Assembly (NCBI GenBank): GCA_002436065.1 | Contig: DIXP01000004.1 | Location: 1-64,000, forward strand | Length of the DNA: 64,000 bases | Source: Chloroflexi bacterium UBA6077 | GTDB taxonomy: Bacteria > Chloroflexota > UBA6077 | Reading direction: 5' to 3' | Shown: positions 7,653 to 16,128 of the stretch, one piece after another | Layout: each line of letters begins with the position of its first letter | Numbering within the stretch: the stretch's first letter is position 1 | Notes under the pieces: model-generated | Database searches by the model: none | What the model was told of the DNA's origin: nothing | What the model saw: only the letters and a program-made list of their open reading frames with translations | Program-made: the position numbers and the translations under genes

Positions 7653-7773
7653 AAGAAGTCTATTCTGGGGACACCCCAGACCCCGCCAGGCGCTGCGCCC
7701 TGGACCCGCCTTCTGGGGACACTGCGGGTTTTGCCCGCTGCCGGCGGACCCGCCTTCTTGGTGGACAGCCCCG

Positions 7774-9858
7774 CTATCTGACTATTACTGCGCCGCTCTT
7801 GGTGGGGGCACCGCCGGCGGGGGCACCCATGTTGGTGGTGCTCCTGATGGCGGTGGATGGTATCACGACCTGCTCTCCGGCAGTGAGGCCGGTGGTTATC
7901 TCGGTGAACTGGTCGTTGGACGATCCTGTCTGGACCGTTCGGGTTTCCGCTTTCCCCTCGGGCGTCATCACATCCACGACCTTGTTGCGCCCGGAGGTGC
8001 GGACGGCGCGGTTGGGCACCAGCAGCACGGAGTCCTTGCGCTCCACCTCGATGGCAGCGACGGCGGTCATGCCTGCCGGCAATGGGGGGCCATCCAGTTC
8101 GGGGGAGATGGAGATCAGATAGCTCACCACCCCCTGCTGGGTGGTGCCCGTAGGTGGAACGGCGAGCACCTTGCCGCGCATTTGTCGGTTGGGAGCAGCG
8201 TCGAAGCTAATGGTTACCGGTTGGCCCGGTGCCAGCTTGGACACATCGCTCTCGTCCACGGTGACGTCGATCCTGATGGCCTTCGGATCTACTATCGTCA
8301 TCACCGTCGATTCGCTGACCTGTTCCCCCACATTAGCGGCGATCGATGCCACCACTCCGTCGAAGGGAGCCACCAGGATGGCGTTCTGGAGGTCGTCCTT
8401 GGCCTGTTGGAGGTTCGCTTCCGACTGTCTAACCTGCTCTTCCGTCTGGATCAGATCCAGTTCCTTTGGAGGATTGACCTTCTGGGCAAGGCTGTACTCA
8501 GCGTTGGCCAGGGTGCTCTTGGCACTCTGGATTTCCGATGCTTTGGGACCGGCCTGAAGCTCGGCTAGCTTGCCCTCCGCCGTAGCGAGGGAGGCTTTGG
8601 CCTGTTCGATGGATGCCTGGGCGGACTGGACATCGACTTCAGAGGAGCCGGCCTTGAACTGGTCCAGTTTGGACTGGGCGGAGGCGAGGTTGGACTTGGC
8701 CAGGACAACAGCGGCTTCGGCGGATGCCAGGTCGGAGGCAAGGGGGTTCTTCAGTTGGTCGAGCTTGATCTGGGTGACTTTGAAGCTGTTCTGGGCGGCG
8801 TCGAGCTTAGCCTGGGCCTCCTGGAGGTCCTGGGACGATGGGTTGAGCAGCTTTTCCAGGTCCTTGAGCTTGGTTTCATAGCTGGCCTTGGCGGACTCGT
8901 AGCTTTGGGTGGCAGCCGAGACGCTGCTGAAGCCCGAAGCCGCGAGTGTACTGTTGCCGCTCGAGTCTACCCCTTTGGCCGTTTCGTATCTGTCCTCAGC
9001 CGTGATCAGGGACTGTTTGGCGGAGTTGACGGCGGACTGTGCAGCCGCGAGAGCCGACTCGGTGGGGTTTTTCAACTCGTCGAGGGTGGTCTGAGCGCTG
9101 TTGACGGATGCCCTGGCGTTCTCCACCGATGCCTGAGCCGTGCCCAGGTCGGCCGCGGTAGGGTTCTTCAGTTGGTCGAGCTTGACCTCGGCGCTGAGCA
9201 GGGCGGCCCTGGCCTGCTCGTAATCACTGAGAAGGGATTGCTCGCTGAGCGAGACTCCAGCTCGCGCCTGCTCCAGCTTGACCTGGGCGACGGCAAGGTT
9301 GGCCTTTGCCTGGTCCGTTGCGGCTTGGGCGGATTGGAGGTCGGTTTTGGTTGGGCCGGCGACGAGCTCCTGATACTTGGCCCGGGCGGACTCGTAGGAT
9401 GCCCTGGCCGCTTCCTTCTCTTCGGGAGTAGCCCCATCTTTGAGCTGCTGCAGTTTGATCTGGGAGACCCGCAGATTCGTCTCGGCCGTCTGAACTTTCA
9501 GTTTCAGGGTGGAGTCATCCTGCTTCGCCAGCTGTTGCCCAGCATTGACGGAGTCGCCGACGGCGACACCCAGCTCAACCAGTTTGCCGGTGATGGGGAA
9601 GCTCAGTTTGGCCTGGCGAGTTGCCACGATGCTGCCCGTGGCGGTCAAGGTGGACACCAGTGGGCCCTGTCGGGCAGTCGTGGTCTGGGCGGCGGGCGCG
9701 GCCGAGGAGGCCAGGAGTCTCTGCTGGTAGCTGCTGTATCCGAAGTAGCCCGCCACGAGGGCGGCAGCCAGCAACAGGAGGGTCTGCTTACGGGTCGGTC
9801 TCTTGATTCTGGAGCCGATCTGGAGGTTGGGTCTGACCAGGGTGAACGGTGTCTTCAT
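7774..9858 (-). CDS. MacA/HlyD-type efflux adaptor with extended coiled coil
   Basis: A 694-residue membrane-fusion adaptor. A single transmembrane segment (about residues 26-45) is followed by a lipoyl/barrel-sandwich half ('LSFPITGKLVELGVAVGDSV'), a very long alpha-helical region (about 110-480), the second lipoyl half ('APFDGVVASIAANVGEQV') and beta-barrel and membrane-proximal domains. The helical region is built from repeated units of roughly 35 residues ending in 'LDQLKNP'-like motifs ('LDELKNPTESAL', 'LEKLLNPSSQDL', 'LDQLKNPLASDL'). Typical MacA proteins are about 370-400 residues with one hairpin. It is the first gene of the adaptor-ATPase-permease operon. The long arm may bridge a thick envelope; no TolC-like channel is encoded nearby. 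Confidence 0.9.
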   Translation of the reverse strand: MKTPFTLVRPNLQIGSRIKRPTRKQTLLLLAAALVAGYFGYSSYQQRLLASSAAPAAQTTTARQGPLVSTLTATGSIVATRQAKLSFPITGKLVELGVAVGDSVNAGQQLAKQDDSTLKLKVQTAETNLRVSQIKLQQLKDGATPEEKEAARASYESARAKYQELVAGPTKTDLQSAQAATDQAKANLAVAQVKLEQARAGVSLSEQSLLSDYEQARAALLSAEVKLDQLKNPTAADLGTAQASVENARASVNSAQTTLDELKNPTESALAAAQSAVNSAKQSLITAEDRYETAKGVDSSGNSTLAASGFSSVSAATQSYESAKASYETKLKDLEKLLNPSSQDLQEAQAKLDAAQNSFKVTQIKLDQLKNPLASDLASAEAAVVLAKSNLASAQSKLDQFKAGSSEVDVQSAQASIEQAKASLATAEGKLAELQAGPKASEIQSAKSTLANAEYSLAQKVNPPKELDLIQTEEQVRQSEANLQQAKDDLQNAILVAPFDGVVASIAANVGEQVSESTVMTIVDPKAIRIDVTVDESDVSKLAPGQPVTISFDAAPNRQMRGKVLAVPPTGTTQQGVVSYLISISPELDGPPLPAGMTAVAAIEVERKDSVLLVPNRAVRTSGRNKVVDVMTPEGKAETRTVQTGSSNDQFTEITTGLTAGEQVVIPSTAIRSTTNMGAPAGGAPTKSGAVIVR

Positions 9859-10014
9859 AGTCCATCCACAGGAGGGATCAATAGACGCGCCGGTAGCTGC
9901 GTCACGGGTGAGAGTATGGCGTGATCGTACTAAGAGAGTGTTGGCTGCTAGTTAAAATAGTGTTAAACAGGTCGAGCATGGCAATTGCATGAAGTAGGCG
10001 AAGGGAGATGGCCA

Positions 10015-11181
10015 ATGAACGCGAGCACGATATCACAAGGGGGGGTGGCGGGTCGAGCGGAGCCGCCGGAGGGGGAGGAGGAGTGGCAGAGGAGGGCCAG
10101 GGCGTTCAGCCGTGATCGTCTGCGGCTGTACGGGGTGCGGACGGCGGCCTCGCTGCTGTTCCTGTTCCTGTTCTGGTATTCGGGGGCGGCCTCATGGCTT
10201 GCGGGTGCGGTGGCCACTCCGCAGCTGTGGCTGACGGTGATGCTGTTCCTGCTGGTTTACCAGGCGACTGTGGCACTGCTCTTCCTGCCCTTCTCCTACT
10301 ATGGTGGATTCGTGCTGCAGCACCGCTACGGACTGTCTACCCAGAGGGCGCGGGGATGGCTGTCTGACTGGGTGAAGGGGAGTCTTCTCGGCGCGGTGTT
10401 CTTCGTGCTGGGGATGGAAGGCTACTACTTGCTGCTGGCGGCGTTTCCCAACGATTGGTGGTGGATGTTGGCGATCGGGCTGAGTCTGGTGGCGCTGCTG
10501 CTGAGCTACGTCGCGCCGGTGGTGCTGCTGCCGATCTTCTACAGGTGCTCGCCGCTGGAAGACGAGGAGTTGGTTGGGAGGATCGAGAGGCTGGCGCGAA
10601 GATGCGGCGCGCGCGTCTCCAGGGTGTGCGCCATCAACCTGAGCAAGCGGACCACGGCCGCCAACGCGGCGTTGGCCGGGATGGGGCGGACCCGGCAGGT
10701 GCTGTTGGGCGACACGATGCTGCGGCAGTTCAGCCACGACGAGGTGGAGACGGTGGTGGCCCACGAGTTGGGACACCACGTCCATGGCGATATCTGGAAG
10801 GGCCTCGCGGTCGAGGTGGGTGGGATATGGGTGGGGCTTGCCTTTCTGCAGCTCGTGGTCCGGCCGCTGTTCTTGCGGATGGGAGTTGGGGACATCTCGT
10901 TTCTGGGGAACCTGCCGCTGCTGTTGTTGCTGGGGGAGGTGGGTGGGCTGCTGCTGATGCCGGCATTCAATGCCCTCTCACGGCGCTACGAGGCGGAGGC
11001 TGACCGCTTCGCGGCCAGGATGAGCGGGGCGCCGGAGGCTTATGCCTCCGCACTGTATCGACTGGCCAAGCAGAACCTGGCGGAGCTGTGGCCGCCTCGC
11101 TGGGAGGAGCTGCTGCTGCACACGCATCCGGCCATAGGGAGGCGGATGGAGGCGGTGAGGGGGGTAGGGAGGGTGGATTGA
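10015..11181 (+). CDS. M48-family membrane zinc metalloprotease (Ste24/HtpX-like)
   Basis: A 388-residue membrane protease. Several hydrophobic segments lie in the first 180 residues. The zinc motif HELGHH is at residues 250-255, followed by two hydrophobic segments and the third ligand region 'YEAEADRFAA' near residue 325. The 'LRLYGVRTAASLLFLFLFWYS' and 'YGLSTQRARGWLSDWVKGS' regions resemble Ste24/CaaX-type M48 peptidases. It probably degrades or processes membrane proteins at the cytoplasmic membrane. The ATG at 10015 follows AAGGGAG at good spacing and is preferred to the TTG at 9985. It heads a run of same-strand housekeeping genes. Confidence 0.9.
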   Translation: MNASTISQGGVAGRAEPPEGEEEWQRRARAFSRDRLRLYGVRTAASLLFLFLFWYSGAASWLAGAVATPQLWLTVMLFLLVYQATVALLFLPFSYYGGFVLQHRYGLSTQRARGWLSDWVKGSLLGAVFFVLGMEGYYLLLAAFPNDWWWMLAIGLSLVALLLSYVAPVVLLPIFYRCSPLEDEELVGRIERLARRCGARVSRVCAINLSKRTTAANAALAGMGRTRQVLLGDTMLRQFSHDEVETVVAHELGHHVHGDIWKGLAVEVGGIWVGLAFLQLVVRPLFLRMGVGDISFLGNLPLLLLLGEVGGLLLMPAFNALSRRYEAEADRFAARMSGAPEAYASALYRLAKQNLAELWPPRWEELLLHTHPAIGRRMEAVRGVGRVD

Positions 11182-11217
11182 CTGCGGCAAGCGGCTCGGA
11201 TAGTATCCTGGTGGAAG

Positions 11218-11640
11218 GTGGTTGAAGTGTCTAGTGAGCCGAACCGTCTAGCGCAGTTTCTCTACGGTCTCGTCCCATTCGCGATAACCGTGGCCGTGCT
11301 GTTGGTACTGGTGGTGATCGGTGGCAGGGCCGTCCAAGGCTACGAGATGAGGCAGGAGGCCAAGGCTCTGGAGCAGCGTGTAGAGCAGATGAGGAAGCAG
11401 TATCGTCAGTCTACCAATGAGTTGGATTACTATCGCAGCGATGAGTACATAGAGAAGGTGGCACGAGAAGAGTTGGGATTGACGAAGCCCGGCGAGGTAT
11501 CTGTGGCCCTCGTGCTGCCTGAGGAGCGGCGTCCTTCCTCCCTGATGCCCACCCCCACACCCACGCCCATGGTCGCGCCTGCCGGTACTCCGATCCCTGT
11601 CTGGCAGAAGTGGCTCGCGGTGTTTGTAGACAAGCATTGA
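11218..11640 (+). CDS. FtsB/DivIC-like septum formation protein
   Basis: A 140-residue bitopic protein. A transmembrane helix (about residues 16-37) is followed by a coiled coil ('ALEQRVEQMRKQYRQS') and the FtsB/DivIC signature 'YYRSDEYIEKVAREELGLTKPGE'. A Thr/Pro-rich linker and a short hydrophobic C-terminus follow. In other bacteria this family bridges the divisome between FtsQ/DivIB and FtsL. GTG start at 11218 or 11227. It lies directly upstream of tilS, an order common in Gram-positive-type genomes (divIC near tilS-hpt-ftsH). Confidence 0.85.
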   Translation: MVEVSSEPNRLAQFLYGLVPFAITVAVLLVLVVIGGRAVQGYEMRQEAKALEQRVEQMRKQYRQSTNELDYYRSDEYIEKVAREELGLTKPGEVSVALVLPEERRPSSLMPTPTPTPMVAPAGTPIPVWQKWLAVFVDKH

Positions 11641-11654
11641 GCGAGAGCCCGGCC

Positions 11655-13163
11655 GTGAAGGTTGATCCAGAGGCCATTATTGCGCGGGTGCGGCGCTTTG
11701 TGGAAGGCAGAGGGCTGCTCCCCGCCGGTATCGTGGTGGTGGCGGTATCGGGTGGGCAGGACTCCGTGTGCATGCTGGACGTATTGAACCGGCTGCAGGT
11801 GGGGATGGGGATCCGGCTCCACGTGGCCCATCTGGACCACCGGTTCAGGGGTGCTCAGTCGGCGTCAGAGGCGGAGTACGTGAGGGAATTGGCCTTGGGG
11901 ATGGGGCTGCCCGTGACGGTGGCCTCCATCGACGTTCCCGCCTATCGCATGGAGCACAGGCTGTCCAAACAGGTCGCGGCTAGATACGCGCGGCTGCGGT
12001 TCCTCTCGGCGGTGGCGGCGCAGGTGGGGGCGGATCGGGTGGCCGTGGGGCACACCGCCGACGATGCTGTGGAGACCTTCTTGCTGAACCTGCTGAGAGG
12101 CTCGGGGCTCGCCGGGTTGGGTGGCATTCCCCCAAGCAGGCGGCTGGAGCGCGGGCAACTGGGCCCCGAGTTGGAGTCTCGTTACTGGTCTTCGCTACCC
12201 CTGCCTCTACCCTCCGGACCCCTTCCCATGGCGGTGAGGCCCATCCTGGCGCTGTCTCGCGGCGACACGGAGGGCTATTGCCAGGCCCGCGGGCTCCGTT
12301 TCCGGAGCGATCCCTCCAATCTGGATACCGCATACCGGCGGAACTGGGTTCGGGTGGAGCTGCTGCCGACCCTGGAGCGATACTCCCCGAACGTGAGGGA
12401 ACGGCTGCGCAACGCCGCAGAGCTGCTGGCCGACGACCACGCCATCGTTTCGGAGGCCGTGGAGCGGTGCTGGGTGGGGATGGCCAGGATCGAGCAGGGG
12501 AGGGTGGAGTTCGATCTGGCGGCCTGGCGGCAGCAGGGGGTGGCGATCCAGAGACAGCTGTTGCGGCGGGCCTTCGAGGTCCTGGCTGGAAGCCTGGAGG
12601 GTTTCGGCCGGGTCCATGTGGATGCGGCCGAGGCGGCAGTTCGGGAGGGGCTGACGGGCACCAGCATCGACCTGCCCGTGGGGATTCGGCTGGAGAAGGG
12701 GTATACTTCCTTCCATCTATACCGGTCGTCGGGTGTTGCTGGGGCAGCGGCCAGCCTCGTATCGCCGGTACCGCTGGCGGTGCCCGGGACCGTGACCCTG
12801 GCGGACGGGGTGCTGGAGGCGAGCCTCCTGGAGGCGGGCGGCGGGTCCTGGGGCGAGTGGTGCTCCGGCAGCCGATGGGAGGCGTGCTTGGACGCTGAGA
12901 AGGTGGGGACCAGCCTCGTGGTCCGGCGAAGGGCCGTGGGTGATCGCTTCGTGCCGCTGGGGATGGAGAGGGCGAAGAAGCTTCACGACTTCCTGGTGGA
13001 TGAGAAGGTGCCCCGGCGGGAGCGGGATAGGGTGCCGTTGGTGGCGACTCCGACGGAGATCGTCTGGGTCGTTGGGCACCGCCTGGACGATCGCTTCAAG
13101 GTGACGCCGGAGACCAGGCGCATAGTGAGGATAGTGTTCCACCAAAGTGGAGGCGATAGGTAG
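11655..13163 (+). CDS. tilS: tRNA(Ile)-lysidine synthase
   Basis: An ATP-dependent enzyme that converts C34 of tRNA-Ile(CAU) to lysidine so that AUA is read as isoleucine. The PP-loop SGGQDS lies near the N-terminus (residues 32-37), followed by 'VAHLDHRFRGAQSASEAEYV' and 'VGHTADDAVETFLLNLLRG' of the synthetase core. The C-terminal TilS domain contains 'RAVGDRFVPLGMERAKKLHDF' and 'EKVPRRERDRVPLV'. About 502 residues, normal length. The start is uncertain: GTG 11655 gives the usual N-terminus, while TTG 11637 would overlap the upstream stop as TTGA. The stop codon TAG is also the first three bases of a 131-bp repeat. Confidence 0.93.
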   Translation: MKVDPEAIIARVRRFVEGRGLLPAGIVVVAVSGGQDSVCMLDVLNRLQVGMGIRLHVAHLDHRFRGAQSASEAEYVRELALGMGLPVTVASIDVPAYRMEHRLSKQVAARYARLRFLSAVAAQVGADRVAVGHTADDAVETFLLNLLRGSGLAGLGGIPPSRRLERGQLGPELESRYWSSLPLPLPSGPLPMAVRPILALSRGDTEGYCQARGLRFRSDPSNLDTAYRRNWVRVELLPTLERYSPNVRERLRNAAELLADDHAIVSEAVERCWVGMARIEQGRVEFDLAAWRQQGVAIQRQLLRRAFEVLAGSLEGFGRVHVDAAEAAVREGLTGTSIDLPVGIRLEKGYTSFHLYRSSGVAGAAASLVSPVPLAVPGTVTLADGVLEASLLEAGGGSWGEWCSGSRWEACLDAEKVGTSLVVRRRAVGDRFVPLGMERAKKLHDFLVDEKVPRRERDRVPLVATPTEIVWVVGHRLDDRFKVTPETRRIVRIVFHQSGGDR

Positions 13164-13291
13164 TGCAGGGCGCTCTGCCCTGCCGTCCGGTTGCCCTGCC
13201 TTGCGCCGTTGGCCATGGATCCGGATGTGGGTAGGGCAGGTGGTTATGTGGGCGTACGCCAACGGGTGGCAGGGCACAGGTCCCTGCACTA
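13161..13291. repeat. 131-bp element with terminal inverted repeats, copy 1
   Basis: The ends TAGTGCAGGG (13161-13170) and CCCTGCACTA (13282-13291) are exact reverse complements. Inside the left end 'GCGCTCTGCCCTGCCGTCC' follows, and before the right end 'GTACGCCAACGGGTGGCAGG'. A diverged copy lies at 31058-31189. The first three bases supply the tilS stop codon. No coding capacity. Confidence 0.75.
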
Positions 13292-13370
13292 CTTCATTTC
13301 GGTGGCGATGAGGACATCGGGCCGAGGGCATAGGACCCAGGACTCAGGAGACTGGTTGACGGGAGGGGCA

Positions 13371-13895
13371 ATGGAGGGGGGCATCGAGAGGGTGATGATC
13401 TCCGAGGCGGAGATCGAGAATCGTGTACGGGAGTTGGGGGAACAGCTGAGGCAGGAGTACGCCGGTAAGAATCTCCTGCTGCTCGGGGTCCTGAAAGGGG
13501 CGGTGGTGTTCCTGGTGGACCTGGCGAGGGCCATCGACCTTCCGCTGCAGATCGATTTCATGGCGGTATCGAGTTACGGGGCCAGTACCGAGAGCAGCGG
13601 TGTTGTGCGGATACTGAAGGACCTGGATACCGCGGTGGATGGCCGGGACATTCTGGTGGTGGAGGACATCATCGACACCGGTCTGACCCTCCGGTACATC
13701 ATGGAGAACCTCTCGATGAGGAATCCGGCGAGCATCAAGGTGTGCGCCCTCCTGGTGAAGGAGAAAGGCCGGCCCGAGGGGATCAAGGCCGACTACGTGG
13801 GCTTCCAGATCCCCGATGAGTTCGTAGTGGGCTACGGACTGGACTACGCGGACATCTACCGGAATCTGCCGTACATTGGTATTCTGAAACAGTAG
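13371..13895 (+). CDS. hpt: Hypoxanthine phosphoribosyltransferase
   Basis: A 174-residue type I phosphoribosyltransferase that salvages hypoxanthine and guanine with PRPP. The PRPP-binding motif is 'ILVVEDIIDTGLT', a substrate-loop motif is 'FMAVSSYG', and the purine-binding end has 'YVGFQIPDEFVVGYGLDY'. The ATG at 13371 is preferred to upstream in-frame codons because it matches the family N-terminus and follows GGGAGGGG. The tilS-hpt-ftsH gene order is widely conserved, which supports the assignment. Confidence 0.95.
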   Translation: MEGGIERVMISEAEIENRVRELGEQLRQEYAGKNLLLLGVLKGAVVFLVDLARAIDLPLQIDFMAVSSYGASTESSGVVRILKDLDTAVDGRDILVVEDIIDTGLTLRYIMENLSMRNPASIKVCALLVKEKGRPEGIKADYVGFQIPDEFVVGYGLDYADIYRNLPYIGILKQ

Positions 13896-13930
13896 TGCTG
13901 AGGGCTGAGTACTCGACGCTCGCATAATGA

Positions 13931-13939
13931 TGGTATAAT
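13931..13939 (+). promoter_or_regulatory. Predicted extended -10 promoter for ftsH
   Basis: TGGTATAAT is a perfect extended -10 element about 100 bases before the ftsH start. No good -35 box is visible, as expected for extended -10 promoters. Prediction only. Confidence 0.5.
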
Positions 13940-14037
13940 CTGTCTAAACGCGAGATTTTGTCCGCGCAATCGCCGGGGCAATGGCCGGTGGTTTTCCAGT
14001 TTGTGATCTTGGCCATTGGCTGGGGCGGAGGAGCTTA

Positions 14038-15915
14038 GTGGATACCAAATGGCTGCGTAACAGTTTCGTATACTTGATCATTCTCGTGGCTGTGATCTCC
14101 CTGTTCGTCACCGTGTTCCCGACATCGGAGCGAGAGCCGGCCGAAGTGCAGCTCAGCGAGGTGACGACAGCGGTTGAGCAGGGGAAGGTGCGGCTGATCT
14201 CCGTTACCGAAGACAAGCTGCAGGTGGAGTTCACCGACCGTCCCAAGGCGACGTCGCGCAAGGAGCGGAACGCGAGTATCTATCAGATACTCTCGGATGC
14301 CGGGGTCTCCAGGGAGCAGGTCCAGGCGGTGAAGATCGAGATCAAGGATCCGCCGCAGATGGGCAACGTGCTCGGGTTGCTGGCGAATTTCCTGCCGCTC
14401 ATCTTCTTCGGTGGGATTCTGCTGTTCATGATGCGCCAGGCGCAGGGGAGCAACAACCAGGCGCTCTCCTTCGGCAAGAGCCGGGCGCGGATGATCGTGG
14501 GCAATAAGCCCACCATCACCTTCAGCGATGTGGCCGGTGTGGAAGAGGCCAAGACGGAGCTGGCCGAGGTTGTGGAGTTCCTGAAGTACCCGGAGAAGTT
14601 CGCGGCGTTGGGGGCGAAGATCCCCAAGGGTGTGCTGCTGGTCGGGCCTCCAGGCACGGGCAAGACGCTGCTCTCGAGGGCCGTGGCCGGAGAGGCCGGT
14701 GTCCCGTTCTTCAGCATCAGCGGTTCCGAGTTCGTGGAGATGTTCGTCGGTGTGGGCGCATCCCGTGTGCGTGACCTGTTCGAGCAGGCGAAGCGCAATG
14801 CCCCTTGCATCGTCTTCGTGGATGAGATCGATGCGGTGGGGCGGCAGCGAGGCGCTGGGTTGGGCGGGAGCCACGACGAGCGGGAGCAGACCCTGAACCA
14901 GATCCTGGTGGAGATGGACGGGTTCGATACCACCACCAACGTGATCGTGATAGCAGCGACCAACCGGCCGGACGTGCTGGATCCGGCGCTGCTGCGGCCG
15001 GGCCGGTTCGATAGGCAGGTGGTACTGGACAGGCCGGACATCGCGGGGCGGCGAGCGATCCTGGCTGTGCATGCTAAGGGCAAGCCGTTGGACGAGGAGG
15101 TAGACCTGGAGGTGCTGGCGAAACAGACCCCGGGCTTCTCGGGCGCGGACCTGGCCAACTTGGTGAACGAGGCTGCGATCCTGGCGGCCAGGCGGAACAA
15201 GAAGCTGATCGGCCACCAGGAGTTCGAGGAGGCTGTGGACCGGGTAATCGCGGGTCCGGAGCGGAAGAGCCGGATCATCAGCGAGAAGGAGAAGGAGATC
15301 ACCGCTTACCATGAGGCAGGACATGCCGTGGTGGCGAAGATGCTGAAGAACTCCGATCCGGTGCACAAGATCTCGATCATCGCTCGAGGCTTGATGGGCG
15401 GCTACACTCGACTGCTGCCGAGGGAGGATCGCTACCTCTGGAGCCGGTCGCAGTTCGAGGATACCTTGGCTTGGGCGCTCGGCGGACACGCGGCGGAGAC
15501 GCTGGTGTACGGCGAGATGACGACCGGCGCTGGGAACGACATCGAGCGGGCCACGCAGATAGCGCGGCGGATGGTGACCGAGTACGGCATGAGCGACAAG
15601 CTGGGTCCGGTGGCGCTGGGCCACAAGGAGGAGTTGATCTTCCTGGGTCGAGAGATAGGCGAGCAGAAGAACTACAGCGAGAAGGTCGCCGAGATGATCG
15701 ACGACGAGGTGCATGGCCTGATCGATCGGGCTCACAAGACGGCCGTGGGTATCCTGGAGCAATACCGGGATAAACTGGACCTGATCGCCATGACGTTGGT
15801 CAAGGAAGAGACCATCGAGGGCGACGAGTTCGAGAGGTTGCTGGTGGGACTGCAGGATGGGCAGAACGGCCAGGAAGCCGTGACTGCGGAGTTGGCGGAG
15901 ACGGCGGGCGCGTAG
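14038..15915 (+). CDS. ftsH: ATP-dependent zinc metalloprotease FtsH
   Basis: A 625-residue membrane-anchored AAA+ protease. Transmembrane helices lie at about residues 6-25 and 109-131, with a small extracytoplasmic domain between. Walker A 'VGPPGTGKT' is at residues 202-210, Walker B 'IVFVDEIDAVG' near 257-267, and an SRH region is at 'NRPDVLDPALLRPGRFDRQ'. The zinc motif HEAGH is at 425-429, with the distal acidic ligand region in 'TGAGNDIERAT'. It degrades misfolded membrane proteins and short-lived regulators as a hexamer. The GTG at 14038 is chosen over the in-frame start at 13981 because GGAGGAG precedes it. A terminator follows the gene. Confidence 0.97.
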   Translation: MDTKWLRNSFVYLIILVAVISLFVTVFPTSEREPAEVQLSEVTTAVEQGKVRLISVTEDKLQVEFTDRPKATSRKERNASIYQILSDAGVSREQVQAVKIEIKDPPQMGNVLGLLANFLPLIFFGGILLFMMRQAQGSNNQALSFGKSRARMIVGNKPTITFSDVAGVEEAKTELAEVVEFLKYPEKFAALGAKIPKGVLLVGPPGTGKTLLSRAVAGEAGVPFFSISGSEFVEMFVGVGASRVRDLFEQAKRNAPCIVFVDEIDAVGRQRGAGLGGSHDEREQTLNQILVEMDGFDTTTNVIVIAATNRPDVLDPALLRPGRFDRQVVLDRPDIAGRRAILAVHAKGKPLDEEVDLEVLAKQTPGFSGADLANLVNEAAILAARRNKKLIGHQEFEEAVDRVIAGPERKSRIISEKEKEITAYHEAGHAVVAKMLKNSDPVHKISIIARGLMGGYTRLLPREDRYLWSRSQFEDTLAWALGGHAAETLVYGEMTTGAGNDIERATQIARRMVTEYGMSDKLGPVALGHKEELIFLGREIGEQKNYSEKVAEMIDDEVHGLIDRAHKTAVGILEQYRDKLDLIAMTLVKEETIEGDEFERLLVGLQDGQNGQEAVTAELAETAGA

Positions 15916-15941
15916 GCTGGTTCTTCAATAGGATGGTAGCG

Positions 15942-15972
15942 AAGGGGCTCCGTGAAAGCGGGGCCCCTTTTT
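15942..15972 (+). terminator. Rho-independent terminator after ftsH
   Basis: An 11-bp stem (AAGGGGCTCCG pairing with CGGGGCCCCTT, one G-U wobble), loop TGAAAG, then TTTTT. Confidence 0.85.
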
Positions 15973-15981
15973 GGTTGGGGG

Positions 15982-16080
15982 GGACGGACCCCACCCCCCG
16001 GCCCCCTCTCCCCGTGGGGGAGGGGGAGAAGGACGGACCCCTCACCCCGACCCTCTCCCCTAGGGAGAGGGGGAGAGGGT
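15982..16080. repeat. CCCTCACCCC/GGGAGAGGG palindromic repeat, tandem copies
   Basis: Two adjacent copies: CCCCCTCTCCCCGTGGGGGA-type, then CCCTCACCCCGACCCTCTCC with a GGGAGAGGGGGAGAGGG arm. Same family as 6886-6920, 29545-29635 and 40610-40725. Fills the ftsH-to-HDAC gap behind the terminator. Confidence 0.7.
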
Positions 16081-16128
16081 CGGTGAGATGGTGGAGAGTC
16101 GATTGCGTTCGTGGTAGGGAGGCTTGCC

